Origin: Actinoplanes octamycinicus
Lineage (GTDB): Bacteria; Actinomycetota; Actinomycetes; Mycobacteriales; Micromonosporaceae
Reading direction: 5' to 3'
Length of the DNA: 64,000 bases
NCBI RefSeq assembly: GCF_014205225.1
Contig: NZ_JACHNB010000001.1
Span: 5,251,501 to 5,315,500, forward strand
Shown here: one piece after another, positions 1 through 7,890 of the stretch
How positions within the stretch are numbered: the stretch's first letter is position 1
Layout of the letters: every line of letters starts with the position of its first letter
Notes under the pieces: generated by a model
Databases searched by the model: none
What the model was told of the DNA's origin: nothing
The model's input: only the letters and a program-made list of their open reading frames with translations
Translations under genes and position numbers: made by a program

Positions 1-2
1 TC

Positions 3-38
3 GGCCGCAAGCCGAAGCGCGAGCAGACCTGGCCGTGA
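3..38 (+). CDS. C-terminal end of an upstream gene (partial)
   Basis: One frame entering the left edge reads eleven residues, GRKPKREQTWP, and stops at TGA 36-38. The basic tail and the stop just ahead of a hairpin make this a plausible gene end. From memory of actinobacterial synteny, the gene before fxsA and rbpA is often a polyprenol-phosphate mannosyltransferase, but nothing in eleven residues proves that here. The reading frame itself is uncertain. Confidence 0.3.
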   Translation, partial: GRKPKREQTWP

Positions 39-64
39 CGGCGCACTCAGGCAGGTCGCAGGTT

Positions 65-100
65 CCGGTGTCATGCTGGAGAGGTATCGCATGACACCGG
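65..100. promoter_or_regulatory. Perfect 12-bp inverted repeat upstream of fxsA
   Basis: CCGGTGTCATGC at 65-76 is repeated inverted as GCATGACACCGG at 89-100, with a 12-base loop. The right arm abuts the fxsA ribosome binding site (GGGAGGA, about 99-105). It may be a terminator for the preceding gene, an operator, or a 5' UTR hairpin that masks the binding site. There is no T-tract. Confidence 0.55.
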
Positions 101-110
101 GAGGACTCTG

Positions 111-632
111 ATGCGTCGCAGCCGGATGGCTTACCTTCCCTTCGTCTTCCCGCTGCTCGCGTTCGCCGAGATCTCGGCCTTCGTGGCGGTGGCCCACCTG
201 ATCGGCGCGGGCTGGGCGTTCCTGCTGCTGGCCGGGTTCACCCTGGCCGGGTTCGCGCTGCTGCGCCGGGAGGGCATCCGCGGCTGGCGGTCCTTCCAGC
301 AGGCCGCCGCGGCCGGCCGGCCGCCCGGCGCCGAGGTGGCCAATTCGCTGGTCGGGCTCGGCGGGGCGCTGCTGCTGGCACTGCCCGGCTTCGTGACCGG
401 CCTGGCCGGGCTGGTGCTGCTGGTGCCGCCGGGGCGGGTCCTGGGCCGCCGGGCGGTGGAGCGGTTCGCCGAGCGCCGGCTCGGTGGGGCGGCCGCCGGC
501 GACCTGTTCGGGCCGCGCAAGGTGCGGGTGCGGGTCGACGACCCGACCGTGGTGGAGTCGTCGGTGGTCGACGACGCGCCGCCGGCGCCGCGGCAGCCGG
601 TCGCCGCGATCGAGGGCGAGATCGTCCGATAG
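111..632 (+). CDS. fxsA: FxsA family membrane protein
   Basis: This is a 173-residue FxsA-type inner membrane protein. In Escherichia coli overproduction of FxsA relieves F-exclusion of phage T7; its normal role is unknown. Hydrophobic segments lie at about residues 8-30, 33-51 and 79-105, with the family's glycine-rich third segment (LPGFVTGLAGLVLLVPPGR). A hydrophilic tail of about 60 residues follows. The ATG at 111 is preceded by GGGAGGA at good spacing; ATG 126 is a weaker alternative. It converges on rbpA across a strong hairpin, a pairing conserved in actinobacteria. Confidence 0.85.
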   Translation: MRRSRMAYLPFVFPLLAFAEISAFVAVAHLIGAGWAFLLLAGFTLAGFALLRREGIRGWRSFQQAAAAGRPPGAEVANSLVGLGGALLLALPGFVTGLAGLVLLVPPGRVLGRRAVERFAERRLGGAAAGDLFGPRKVRVRVDDPTVVESSVVDDAPPAPRQPVAAIEGEIVR

Positions 633-640
633 GACATGAC

Positions 641-674
641 GACAAGGGCCGTCCCCGCGGGGACGGCCCTTGTC
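641..674. terminator. Bidirectional terminator between fxsA and rbpA
   Basis: A perfect palindrome: GACAAGGGCCGTCCCC at 641-656 and its reverse complement at 659-674 with two bases between. It sits between two convergent stop codons. There is no clear T-run, as is common in high-GC actinobacteria. Confidence 0.85.
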
Positions 675-694
675 GCGTGTGGTGTTCGCTGCGG

Positions 695-1033
695 TCAGCG
701 GCCCCGGCGGGTCCGCACCTCCTGCAGGCGCTCGTTGAGGATGTCCTCCAGCTCGGCGATCGAACGCCGCTCCAGCAGCATGTCCCAGTGGGTGCGCGGC
801 GGCTTCGCCTTCTTCTGCTCCGGCTCGCTGCCGTCGACCAGCCGGGCCACGCTGCCGTCGAACTTGCACTCCCAGGTGGTCGGCACCTCGGCGTCGACGG
901 CGAACGGAACCTCGAACTGGTGACCCTTGACGCACAGGTACTCACGGGTCTGTCGGGGCGCCAGCTCGGTGTTACGGTCGGACTCGTAGCTGACTGCGCC
1001 AAGACGGCTGCCGCGCAGCATGCGTTCGCCCAT
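695..1033 (-). CDS. rbpA: RNA polymerase-binding protein RbpA
   Basis: This 112-residue protein matches RbpA, the actinobacterial factor that binds RNA polymerase and the principal sigma factor, stabilises open complexes and affects rifampicin tolerance. The core domain shows Cys34, His38 and Cys56. The C-terminal sigma-interaction helix is visible as the segment THWDMLLERRSIAELEDILN. The ATG at 1033 has GAGGGGAAG upstream at suitable distance. A SigR-like promoter lies about 40 bases upstream, in line with rbpA belonging to the SigR regulon in Streptomyces coelicolor. The gene ends against the hairpin shared with fxsA. Confidence 0.95.
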   Translation of the reverse strand: MGERMLRGSRLGAVSYESDRNTELAPRQTREYLCVKGHQFEVPFAVDAEVPTTWECKFDGSVARLVDGSEPEQKKAKPPRTHWDMLLERRSIAELEDILNERLQEVRTRRGR

Positions 1034-1074
1034 GATCGGCTTCCCCTCGCTCGTGGTGCTGCTCTCGTTGGTGT

Positions 1075-1100
1075 AACGAAAGGGGCGGCCGCCGGATTCC
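1075..1100 (-). promoter_or_regulatory. SigR-type promoter of rbpA
   Basis: Reading the minus strand from 1100, GGAAT (1100-1096) is followed by exactly 18 bases and then GTT (1077-1075). This matches the SigR (thiol-oxidative stress ECF sigma) consensus GGAAT-N18-GTT. It lies about 40 bases upstream of the rbpA start. Confidence 0.75.
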
Positions 1101-1334
1101 TGCGCCCGCCGAGTATCTATCGGTCTTTTACCCGCCCGGTAAAGGCGTTGTAACGCTACGAGCGTAACCGGCCAGCGACCATACCCCGTAATTTGAACGC
1201 TCGTGAAGTGGACCTTGGTCCAGTTTACGAGCGTTTGACCCGTCTACGGGTGGTGCGATGTCGGTCACTCGGACGTTCACCACCCATTAACCCGCCGTTG
1301 TCGGTGACCGCGTGGTAGCGGACCGCGACCCGGC
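1101..1334. other. Gene-free stretch upstream of rbpA
   Basis: No coding frame is convincing here. The only structure seen is a short imperfect hairpin at 1125-1144 (TTTACC / GGTAAA around five bases), a possible operator or a weak terminator for the gene to the right. AT content is slightly raised around 1140-1200. Confidence 0.4.
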
Positions 1335-2513
1335 TCAGCCCTCCGGCGACGTGGCCTGGGCCGGCGCCGGGGCCGGCCGCGCCGACCCGAGCGCGGCCAG
1401 CGCCGAGGCCAGATCGCTCACCTGGCCGGTGAGTTGCGCCACCCGCTGGTGCGCGGCGTCCGCGTCGGCCCGCGCCGCCGCCAGCCGCCGCTCCAGATCG
1501 GCCCGCTCGTCGGCGGCCCGCGCCAGATCCGTGCGAACCCGGTCGAGATCGTCTAGCTGCCGCCGCAGCCCGTCCCGGTCCGCCGCCACCGCGGCCAGCT
1601 CCCGCCGCACCTCGGCCACCTCCGCCGCGGACTGCTCCGCGCGCGCGACCGCCGCCGCCGTCGCCTCCTCGGCCCGCGCGACCGCCGCCGCGGCCGTCTC
1701 CTCCGCGGCCTGCGCCCGGCGGTCCGCCTTCCCGGCCGCCTCCCGCAGCTCCGCGGCATCCTTGCGGGCCACCGCCAGCGCCTCGTCGGCCCGCGCGGTC
1801 GCCTCCTCCGCCGCCCGCCGGAACTCGTTGTGCTCGCGCAACGCCGCCGCCAGATCCCGCTCGGCGCCGTCCCGCTGACCCTTGGTCTCCTGCAGCTCCC
1901 GCCGCGTCGCGGACAACTCGTCGGCGGCCGCGTCCCGCTCCGCCTCGGCCCGCTCCCGCAGCGCCGCCGCGGCCGTCGCCGCCCGCACCGCCTCGTCCCG
2001 CGCCGCGACCGCGGCCTGCTCCCGCTTGCCGGCCTCCTCGGCGGCCCGCTCCGACTCGACGGCCCGCTGCCGGGCCTCGTCGCGCTCCGCGGTCGCCGCC
2101 GCCGCGATCTGCTGCGCCGCCGCCGTCGCGGTCGCCGCCTGCTCGGCGTCCCGGCGCGCGTCGTCCCGCTCGCCGTGCGCGGCCGCCACCGCCCGCGAGG
2201 TCTCCGCGCGCACCTCGGCGACCTGCCGTTCCACCCCGGCCGGCGACATCTCCGAATGCAACGCCTCGGTCAGCGTGCCGACCATCTGGTCGAGGCGGTC
2301 CACCACCTCCCAGGTGCGGGCCACCGAACCGGCCAGCCCCGGCGAGGAGCGATGCCGCATCCGCACGTTGCGCGAGGCACGCTGGCACTCACCGTCGTTG
2401 TCCCGGCAATACCGGAACGGCCGGCCAGCAGAGGCCCGCTGCGGCACGGGACGCCCACAGTGGGCGCAGGGTCGAGTCTCGAGCGCCTCACCGGCGTCCT
2501 GATCCGTCGTCAT
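1335..2513 (-). CDS. Coiled-coil protein with N-terminal zinc-ribbon-like motif
   Basis: The protein is 392 residues from the ATG at 2513; upstream in-frame codons run into tandem-repeat DNA and are unlikely to be used. Residues 14-45 hold Cys/His-type pairs (CAHCG, YCRDNDGEC) suggesting a small metal-binding module. From about residue 80 to the end it is almost wholly charged and alanine-rich (AEEAGKREQAAVAARDEAV), typical of a long coiled coil. There are no membrane segments. The function is not recognised; similar zinc-finger plus coiled-coil hypotheticals occur in actinobacteria. Composition is strongly biased to Ala, Glu and Arg, so similarity searches may mislead. Confidence 0.7.
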   Translation of the reverse strand: MTTDQDAGEALETRPCAHCGRPVPQRASAGRPFRYCRDNDGECQRASRNVRMRHRSSPGLAGSVARTWEVVDRLDQMVGTLTEALHSEMSPAGVERQVAEVRAETSRAVAAAHGERDDARRDAEQAATATAAAQQIAAAATAERDEARQRAVESERAAEEAGKREQAAVAARDEAVRAATAAAALRERAEAERDAAADELSATRRELQETKGQRDGAERDLAAALREHNEFRRAAEEATARADEALAVARKDAAELREAAGKADRRAQAAEETAAAAVARAEEATAAAVARAEQSAAEVAEVRRELAAVAADRDGLRRQLDDLDRVRTDLARAADERADLERRLAAARADADAAHQRVAQLTGQVSDLASALAALGSARPAPAPAQATSPEG

Positions 2514-2639
2514 AGCAGCTACCACCCTAGGCGCACTGCCGATCTTCCCGCCGTCACCACACCGACGCCCCATCGACGCGCCACCCACACCGTCCGACAC
2601 CCCCCCCACCCAATCGCCCCGCCCCCAACCACGCCACCC

Positions 2640-2815
2640 GTCGTTACCTCCGCCCCGAGCCACGCCATCCCGTCGCTACCCCGTCCCGAGCCACGCCATC
2701 CCGTCGTTACCTCCGCCCCGAGCCACGCCATCCCGTCGTTACCTCCGCCCCGAGCCACGCCATCCCGTCGTTACCTCCGCTCCGAGCCACGCCATCCCGG
2801 CGCTACCTTCGCCCC
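2640..2815. repeat. 32-bp tandem repeat, six copies
   Basis: Units begin at 2640, 2672, 2703, 2735, 2767 and 2799, each like GTCGTTACCTCCGCCCCGAG followed by CCACGCCATCCC. They lie upstream of the coiled-coil gene start and contain no credible gene. The last copy is degenerate. Confidence 0.85.
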
Positions 2816-2921
2816 CGCTGCCGCGCCGCATCCGCTCTCCTTTTGCTGTCGCATAGCACCGGCGCCACATCCGCCGGGCAAACCACCCTCGCTGCCGCGG
2901 CGCCGCCCGCTCGCTTCCGGA

Positions 2922-3010
2922 TCTTTTCCCGGTACGACTCGTGGCCCCGTGGCAGTCGGCGCGCGATGCCCGGCCTGGGTCACGACCGTGCCGCGTGTCA
3001 TGCGGGTTCG
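2922..3010 (-). repeat. 90-bp interspersed repeat, reverse copy (family 2)
   Basis: In reverse complement this reads ACCCGCATGACACGCG ... GACTGCCACGGGG ... CGAGTCGTACCGGGAAAAG, the same series as at 3691, 6347 and 20536. It lies in the opposite orientation to the copy at 3691, so the GTACCGG ends of the two face outward around the repeat island between them. Confidence 0.8.
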
Positions 3011-3022
3011 CTCGCCCACCGC

Positions 3023-3190
3023 GATGCCGCGGCCCGCTCCGGGTCGCAGCGCGTCTCGCGGTCCCAGCTGGCTCTCGCGATGCCGCGGCCCGCTCCGGGT
3101 CGCAGCGCGTCTCGCGGTCCCGGCTGGCTCTCGCGATGCCGCGGCCCGCTGCGGATCGCAGCGCGTCTTACGGTCCCGGCTGGCTCTCAC
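3023..3190. repeat. 56-bp tandem repeat, three copies
   Basis: Units start at 3023, 3079 and 3135 (GATGCCGCGGCCCGCTCCGG ... GGCTGGCTCTCGC). A further copy starts near 3363. Each unit carries a GGCTGGCTCTC half-arm of the palindrome family found next to it. Confidence 0.8.
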
Positions 3191-3230
3191 GGGTGTCTCA
3201 ACACGGCTGAGACACCCGTGAGGACCAGCC
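3178..3230. repeat. Palindrome family 1, copy at 3.2 kb
   Basis: Left arm 3178-3200 (GGCTGGCTCTCACGGGTGTC then TCA) pairs with 3208-3230, leaving a seven-base loop. All but two of 23 positions pair. A 229-bp segment starting here is duplicated at 3407, so the palindrome and its right flank were copied together. Confidence 0.85.
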
Positions 3231-3406
3231 CACCGGCGTGACCGGCGTGGCGTTCCTCCAGGCGGGGGCACCGTCTCCGGGCTCGCTCTGGTGGGGGACG
3301 CGAGCGGGATGTCGTGGCCTGCTCACGGTCGTGGCGCGACTCGCGGTCCCGGCTGGCTCTCGCGATGCCGCGGTCCGCTGCGGATCGCAGCGCGTCTAAC
3401 GGTTCC

Positions 3407-3459
3407 GGCTGGCTCTCACGGGTGTCTCAACACGGCTGAGACACCCATGAGGACCAGCC
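3407..3459. repeat. Palindrome family 1, second copy of the 229-bp duplication
   Basis: Left arm 3407-3429 and right arm 3437-3459 repeat the copy at 3178 with a one-base change (CACCCATGAG instead of CACCCGTGAG). The right flank, including GCTCGCTCTGGTGGGGGACG, is nearly identical to that after 3230. Confidence 0.85.
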
Positions 3460-3561
3460 CACCGGCCTGACCCGTGTGGCGTCCCTCCAGGCGGGGGCAC
3501 CGTCTCCGGGCTCGCTCTGGTGGGGGACGCGAGCGGGATGTAGCGGCCTGCGCACGGTCGT

Positions 3562-3650
3562 GGCGCGACTTGCGGTCCCGGCTGGCTTTCAGGGGTGTTT
3601 CAGCCGCCCCGAGACACCCCTGGGGACCAGCCGGGACCGTGAGTCGCGCT
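3562..3650. repeat. Palindrome family 1, extended copy with about 40-base arms
   Basis: Arms 3562-3601 and 3611-3650 match at about 32 of 40 positions. The inner stem is AGGGGTG / CACCCCT instead of the usual ACGGGTG / CACCCGT, so both sides changed together. The outer arms include GCGACTcaCGGTCCCGGCTGG. Confidence 0.8.
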
Positions 3651-3690
3651 GCGGTCCGGAGTGGGCCGCAGTGTCGCGGTGGGCGAGCGA

Positions 3691-3778
3691 ACCCGCATGA
3701 CACGCGTGGCGGTCTGGACGGGGTGCGGCCTGGCGTGCCGACTGCCACGGGGCTCCGGTCGTACCGAAGAAATGGGTC
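3691..3778 (+). repeat. 90-bp interspersed repeat, forward copy (family 2)
   Basis: Begins AACCCGCATGACACGCGTGG and ends CTCCGGTCGTACCGAAGAAA. It closes the right side of the repeat island opened by the reverse copy at 2922-3010. Confidence 0.8.
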
Positions 3779-3808
3779 AGCGGGAGCCGAGCGGACCATG
3801 CGGGTGAC

Positions 3809-4080
3809 GGGCCGGGACGCGTCAGTGGGATCGGAGCGGACCGGGCGGGTGATTAGGCCTGCGGGCCGGGACGCGTCAGTGGGGTTTGAGCGGACCGGGC
3901 GGGTGATGAGGTGTGCGGGTCGGGACGCCTCGGTGGGAGCGGAGCGGACCGGGGCGGACCGGGGCGGGGGATGGGGGCTGCGGGCCGGAGGCCTCGGTGG
4001 GAGCGGAGCGGACCGGGCGGGGGATGGGGGCTGTGGGCCGGAGGCCTCAGTGGGGGCGAGCGGACCGGGATGGGAGGAGC
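3809..4080. repeat. 54-bp G-rich tandem repeat, about five copies
   Basis: Units begin near 3809, 3863, 3917, 3982 and 4035 (GGGCCGGGACGCGTCAGTGG ... GAGCGGACCGGGCGGG). They fill the space before the TetR gene. I see no coding frame with supporting features. Confidence 0.75.
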
Positions 4081-4114
4081 GCGGGGGTGTGGGGCGGGAC
4101 GGATGTGGCTTGGA

Positions 4115-4152
4115 TGAGACGGATTTGTCTCGGGTGGGTTAGGGTTGTCTCA
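4115..4152. promoter_or_regulatory. Candidate TetR operator
   Basis: GAGAC (4116-4120) and GTCTC (4127-4131) form a 16-bp palindrome. A second inverted half-site GTCTCA (4147-4152) runs into the ATG of the TetR gene. The position, with the start codon directly after, suggests autoregulation and possibly a leaderless transcript. Confidence 0.4.
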
Positions 4153-4685
4153 TGGGTGGTGAGGAGATTCTGCGGGCGGCGGCGGAGTTCTTGGGGCGGC
4201 GGCCTAACGCGACTCAGGACGAGATCGCGGAGGCGGCGGGGGTCAGCCGGGCGACGTTGCATCGGCACTTCGCGGGGCGGAAGGCGCTGCTGGAGGCGAT
4301 TGACGCGCTGGCGGTTCGGGAGCTGCGGCAGGTGCTGGCGGAGGCGCGGCTTGACGAGGGGACCGCGGGGGAGGCGCTGACCCGGCTGATTGTGGCCAGT
4401 GAGCCGGTTTCGCCGTTTTTGTCGCTGCTGTATTCGCAGAGTCAGGCTTTTGAGACCGACGAGATCGACGGGGACTGGATCGAGTTGGACGAGGCGCTTG
4501 TCGCGCTGTTCCGGCGGGGGCAGGAGGCGGGGGAGTTCCGCACCGATCTGAGTGCGGCGTGGTTCACCGATGCGCTGTTCGGGCTGGTGGCGAGTGCTGG
4601 CTGGTCGGTGAAGGTGGGGCGGTCGGCGGCCCGGGACTATGCGGCGATGCTGACCGGGCTGCTGCTCGACGGGGTGCGGCGGTGA
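4152..4685 (+). CDS. TetR/AcrR family transcriptional regulator
   Basis: A 177-residue one-component repressor. The helix-turn-helix is at about residues 22-48 (TQDEIAEAAGVSRATLHRHF), typical of TetR. The C-terminal part is an all-helical ligand/dimerisation domain. The stop codon TGA 4683-4685 overlaps a GTG that opens the efflux pump gene, so the two are probably cotranscribed. The regulator likely represses both through the GAGAC-N6-GTCTC palindrome upstream; that is inference. No ribosome binding site is obvious before ATG 4152. Confidence 0.9.
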   Translation: MGGEEILRAAAEFLGRRPNATQDEIAEAAGVSRATLHRHFAGRKALLEAIDALAVRELRQVLAEARLDEGTAGEALTRLIVASEPVSPFLSLLYSQSQAFETDEIDGDWIELDEALVALFRRGQEAGEFRTDLSAAWFTDALFGLVASAGWSVKVGRSAARDYAAMLTGLLLDGVRR

Positions 4686-6337
4686 GCGGGCGCGATGAGC
4701 GGGGTGCGCCGTCGAACGGGCGCGACGGCCGGGAAGCGGGGGTGAGTGGGCGCGGCGGCTGGGAGGCGGGGGTGAGCGGGCAGGACGGGCGGGAAGTGGT
4801 GGTGAGGGGGCGCGGGGAGCGGGAGACGCGGGCGGGCGGGGGCTGGGCGGGGCGAGCGGGGGACGGGGGGACTCGGCTGGCACGGTGGGCGGCGTTCAGT
4901 GTGCTGGTGCTGGCGGTGCTGCTGATCGCGGTGGACGCGACGGTGCTGAGTCTGGCGACGCCGTTCATCAGCCGGGACCTGGCACCGACCGGGACGCAGC
5001 TGCTCTGGATCGGCGACGTCTACTCGTTCGTGCTGGCCGGGCTGCTGGTGACGATGGGCAGCCTGGGCGACCGGATCGGGCGCAAGCGGCTGCTGCTGAT
5101 CGGGGCGACCGGGTTCGGCGCCGCGTCCGCGCTGATCGCCTACGCGCCGACGGCGGAGGTGCTGATCGCGGCCCGGGCGTTGCTCGGCGTCGCCGGCGCC
5201 ACCCTGATGCCGTCCACGCTGGCGCTGATCCGCAACATCTTCACCGATCCACGCGAGCGCAGCACCGCGATCGGCATCTGGGCGGCCAGCGCCTCGGCCG
5301 GCGCCGCCTTCGGCCCACTCGTCGGAGGGTTCCTGCTGGAGCACTTCTGGTGGGGTTCGGTCTTCCTGATCAACGTGCCGGTGATGGCGGTCCTGGTCCC
5401 GGTCGGCCACCGGCTGCTGCCCGAGTCCCGGGATCCGGCGCCCGGCCCGTGGGATCCGGCCAGCGTCCTGCTGTCGCTGACCGGCATGATCGGCACGGTC
5501 TACGCGATCAAGGAGGTCGCCGCGCACGGCCCCCGCCCGGCGGCCGCGGTCGCGGCGGTGCTCGGCCTGGGCGCGCTGACCCTCTTCGCCCGGCGGCAGT
5601 TGCGGCTGCCGCACCCGCTGATCGACGTCCGGCTGTTCCGGCACAAGATCTTCGCCGGGGTCATCGGGGCGAACCTGGTCTCCGTGCTCGGGCTGGCCGG
5701 CCTGGTCTACTTCCTGTCGCAGTACTTCCAGCTGGTCGCCGGCTACAGCCCGCTGCGGGCCGGGCTGGCCGAGCTGCCGGCCACCGTGGCCGCCACGGTC
5801 TCCGGCGTGCTGGCCGGCGCGCTGGTCCGGCGCACCTCGATGCGGGCCGCGCTGGCCGGCGGCATCGGGCTGACCGGGCTGGCCATGGCGGTGCTGACCG
5901 TGCTCCGGCCGGACACCGGCTATCCGCTGCTCGGGGCCGCGCTGTTCGTGCTCGGCGCCGGTGTCGGGATCGCCTTCACGCTGGCCAGCGACGTGGTGCT
6001 GAGCAGCGTGCCGAAGGAGCAGGCGGGCGCCGCGTCGGCGGTCTCCGAGACGGCCTACGAGCTGGGGATGGCGCTCGGGATCGCGACGATCGGGTCGATC
6101 GTGGCGGGCGTCTACCGGACCATGACGGTGCCGGCCGGGGTGCCCGGCGGCGTGCGCGAGTCGCTGGCCGCGGCGGTGGACACCGCGTCCGGGCTGCCCG
6201 CCGGACCGGCCGGGGAGCTGCTGGTGGCGGCGCGGGAGTCGTTCACCAGTGGGCTCGCGGTGGCGTCCGGGATCGGGGCGGTGCTGCTGCTGGCGGCGGC
6301 CGGGGCGGTGTGGGTGGTGTTCCGGGACCATCCGTGA
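4682..6337 (+). CDS. MFS drug:proton antiporter, DHA2 (14-TM) type
   Basis: An EmrB/QacA-like major facilitator. The transport domain begins near residue 63 (LARWAAFSVLVLAVLLIAVD), includes the motif GDRIGRKR between helices 2 and 3, and has about 14 hydrophobic segments. The GTG at 4682 overlaps the TetR stop (GTGA). Later in-frame GTGs at 4742, 4772 and 4799-4802 are also possible, and the hydrophilic first 60 residues (repeated GREAGVSGRGG-type units) are not typical of the family, so the true start may be near 4800. Probably exports a toxic lipophilic cation or drug under TetR control. Confidence 0.85.
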   Translation: MSGRDERGAPSNGRDGREAGVSGRGGWEAGVSGQDGREVVVRGRGERETRAGGGWAGRAGDGGTRLARWAAFSVLVLAVLLIAVDATVLSLATPFISRDLAPTGTQLLWIGDVYSFVLAGLLVTMGSLGDRIGRKRLLLIGATGFGAASALIAYAPTAEVLIAARALLGVAGATLMPSTLALIRNIFTDPRERSTAIGIWAASASAGAAFGPLVGGFLLEHFWWGSVFLINVPVMAVLVPVGHRLLPESRDPAPGPWDPASVLLSLTGMIGTVYAIKEVAAHGPRPAAAVAAVLGLGALTLFARRQLRLPHPLIDVRLFRHKIFAGVIGANLVSVLGLAGLVYFLSQYFQLVAGYSPLRAGLAELPATVAATVSGVLAGALVRRTSMRAALAGGIGLTGLAMAVLTVLRPDTGYPLLGAALFVLGAGVGIAFTLASDVVLSSVPKEQAGAASAVSETAYELGMALGIATIGSIVAGVYRTMTVPAGVPGGVRESLAAAVDTASGLPAGPAGELLVAARESFTSGLAVASGIGAVLLLAAAGAVWVVFRDHP

Positions 6338-6346
6338 CCAGCGGCG

Positions 6347-6436
6347 GACCCGCACGACACGCGCTGCGGTCCGGGGTGGCCGCGGCCTCGCGGGCCGGGT
6401 GGCACGGGGCTCCGAGTCGTACCGGAAAATGGGGTC
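6347..6436 (+). repeat. 90-bp interspersed repeat (family 2)
   Basis: GACCCGCACGACACGCGCTG at the left and GCTCCGAGTCGTACCGGAAA at the right. It fills the gap between two convergent genes, and its end supplies the TGA stop (6437-6435) of the minus-strand kinase gene. Confidence 0.8.
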
Positions 6437-7289
6437 AATGCTCCTGAAGTGGGGATCGCCGCAGGTGGGCGGCGTTCCAGCGGAGGTCCACGGTGGTGCC
6501 GTCCGCGCCGGCCAGGCCGAGGTAGAGCCAGGCGTGGTAGGCTGGGGTGATCAGCCGGCGCTCCAGGTCGGACAGCGGGCGCACCTCGTGGTAACCGCTG
6601 ATCACCGCATCCTGGTAGCCGCGCCAGGCCAGCGCGAAATCGGCCACCAGGAAGCTGCGGTGGCTGGCCTCGAAGTCCAGCACGCCGGTCAGCCGGTCAC
6701 CCTCGAAGAGCAGGTTCCACGGGGTGAAGTCGCCGTGCAGCACGCCGCGCGGGGCGGCATCGGCCGGGTTCGCCGCGAACCAGGCGGCGACCGCCTCGCG
6801 GCCCGCCCGCAACAGGGCGCCGTCGTCCGGATGCAGTTTTTCGTACGCGACAAGCGTCCCCTCCACCGCCGGGTCAGTGACCACCTCGGCCGGTTCCCGG
6901 AAGCCACCGCGCTGCCCGGTGATCCCGCTCCCGGCCAGGGTGGCGTGCAGCTCGGCGAGCCGCCGCCCCCGGTCCCGCTGCTGCTCCGGGCTGTCCGCGC
7001 CGGTGCTGACCCGGGGCCGGCCCGGCAACCGGAAGGTCAGCAGCCAGACGCCGGTCGGGGTGACCCGGGGTTCCTCGGCGAGCTCCGGAGCCGGCCAGCC
7101 GTGCGCGCGCAGCGCCGCCGCGACCCGCAAGGGGTACCGCCAGTCCGGCTGGTCGGCCGGGTCGACCCGCTGCAGGATGTGCGGGCGGCCGTCGCGGGTC
7201 ACCGCCCAGGTATGGGTGGAGCGGGCGCTCAGCAGCGGACCCGGGGTCAGCCGCCATCGCGCACAGGTCTCCGGATCCGGCCCGGTCAC
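6435..7289 (-). CDS. Aminoglycoside phosphotransferase (APH) family kinase
   Basis: A 284-residue protein-kinase-fold phosphotransferase. The catalytic loop LHGDFTPWNLLF (Brenner-type HGD...N) and the metal-binding DFEASH segment are present near residues 181-205. APH-family enzymes phosphorylate antibiotics, but most chromosomal members act on small metabolites, and no substrate can be assigned. The GTG at 7289 overlaps the stop of the preceding membrane protein gene (GTGA), so the two form an operon. The 3' end runs into a family-2 repeat. Confidence 0.85.
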   Translation of the reverse strand: MTGPDPETCARWRLTPGPLLSARSTHTWAVTRDGRPHILQRVDPADQPDWRYPLRVAAALRAHGWPAPELAEEPRVTPTGVWLLTFRLPGRPRVSTGADSPEQQRDRGRRLAELHATLAGSGITGQRGGFREPAEVVTDPAVEGTLVAYEKLHPDDGALLRAGREAVAAWFAANPADAAPRGVLHGDFTPWNLLFEGDRLTGVLDFEASHRSFLVADFALAWRGYQDAVISGYHEVRPLSDLERRLITPAYHAWLYLGLAGADGTTVDLRWNAAHLRRSPLQEH

Positions 7290-7834
7290 CCGTTGTCGCC
7301 GTCGTAGCAGTACTCCCGATCCCCGCCGGGCAGCCGGATCTCGTGCCCCGGGGACGGCCGGGCCAGCCGCAGCCCGTCGTCGGCGACCGGCATCCGCATC
7401 CGCTCCACCGCGTCGTGCACGGCCATCGCGAAGATCAGCCCGCCGGCCAGCACCACCACGGTCAGCACCAAACCGAGCCCGCTGGTCGTCGCGCTCCGCG
7501 CCGCCCAGCCGAACCCGACCAGCCCGCACAGCACCGCCCCGGCCCGCAACGCCCGCAGCAGCAGCCGCCGCCGGTGCGCCCGCGCCCGCCGCCGGTCCCG
7601 GACCGCGATGCTGCTCACCACACACGCGACCGGCTCGTCGCAGGTGCCGCAGGCCACCACCGCCACGACCTCCCCGGCGACCGGCCGGTCGACCGGCACC
7701 GGATGCAGCTCGAACCACTGCGCCACCCCGGCCGGTGGCCGCGGCAGCCGATGCCCGAGCCGCCACGACGGCCGCAGATCCCCGTCCGCCATCGGTTGAT
7801 CCGCCATCCGCTCCCCCGAATCGCCGGCGATCAT
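7286..7834 (-). CDS. Membrane protein of unknown function
   Basis: 182 residues; not recognised. A hydrophilic N-terminal half contains the motif CGTCDEPVAC, a possible metal or disulfide site. A basic stretch (RRRARAHRRRLLLR) precedes two hydrophobic segments at about 108-150. A polar tail ends in CYDGDNG. Start choice is uncertain: ATG 7834 or ATG 7807 (MADQPMADG). It is translationally coupled to the downstream APH-like kinase, which may act with it. Confidence 0.6.
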   Translation of the reverse strand: MIAGDSGERMADQPMADGDLRPSWRLGHRLPRPPAGVAQWFELHPVPVDRPVAGEVVAVVACGTCDEPVACVVSSIAVRDRRRARAHRRRLLLRALRAGAVLCGLVGFGWAARSATTSGLGLVLTVVVLAGGLIFAMAVHDAVERMRMPVADDGLRLARPSPGHEIRLPGGDREYCYDGDNG

Positions 7835-7890
7835 CGATCGAGCCGAGGGTAGCGTCTTCGATGCGTTCCGTGGTGTCGTGGAGGAGACTG

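Noticed and set aside
1225..2388. Long glycine/arginine-rich frame antisense or frame-shifted to the coiled-coil gene
   Set aside because: Composition is that of high-GC shadow frames, with no motif or start signal.
2922..3778. Insertion sequence flanked by inverted repeats
   Set aside because: There is no transposase frame inside and no target duplication visible; only repeats are present.
4559..4681. Upstream extension of the DHA2 transporter frame into the TetR gene
   Set aside because: It would overlap the TetR C-terminus by more than 40 codons with no family similarity.
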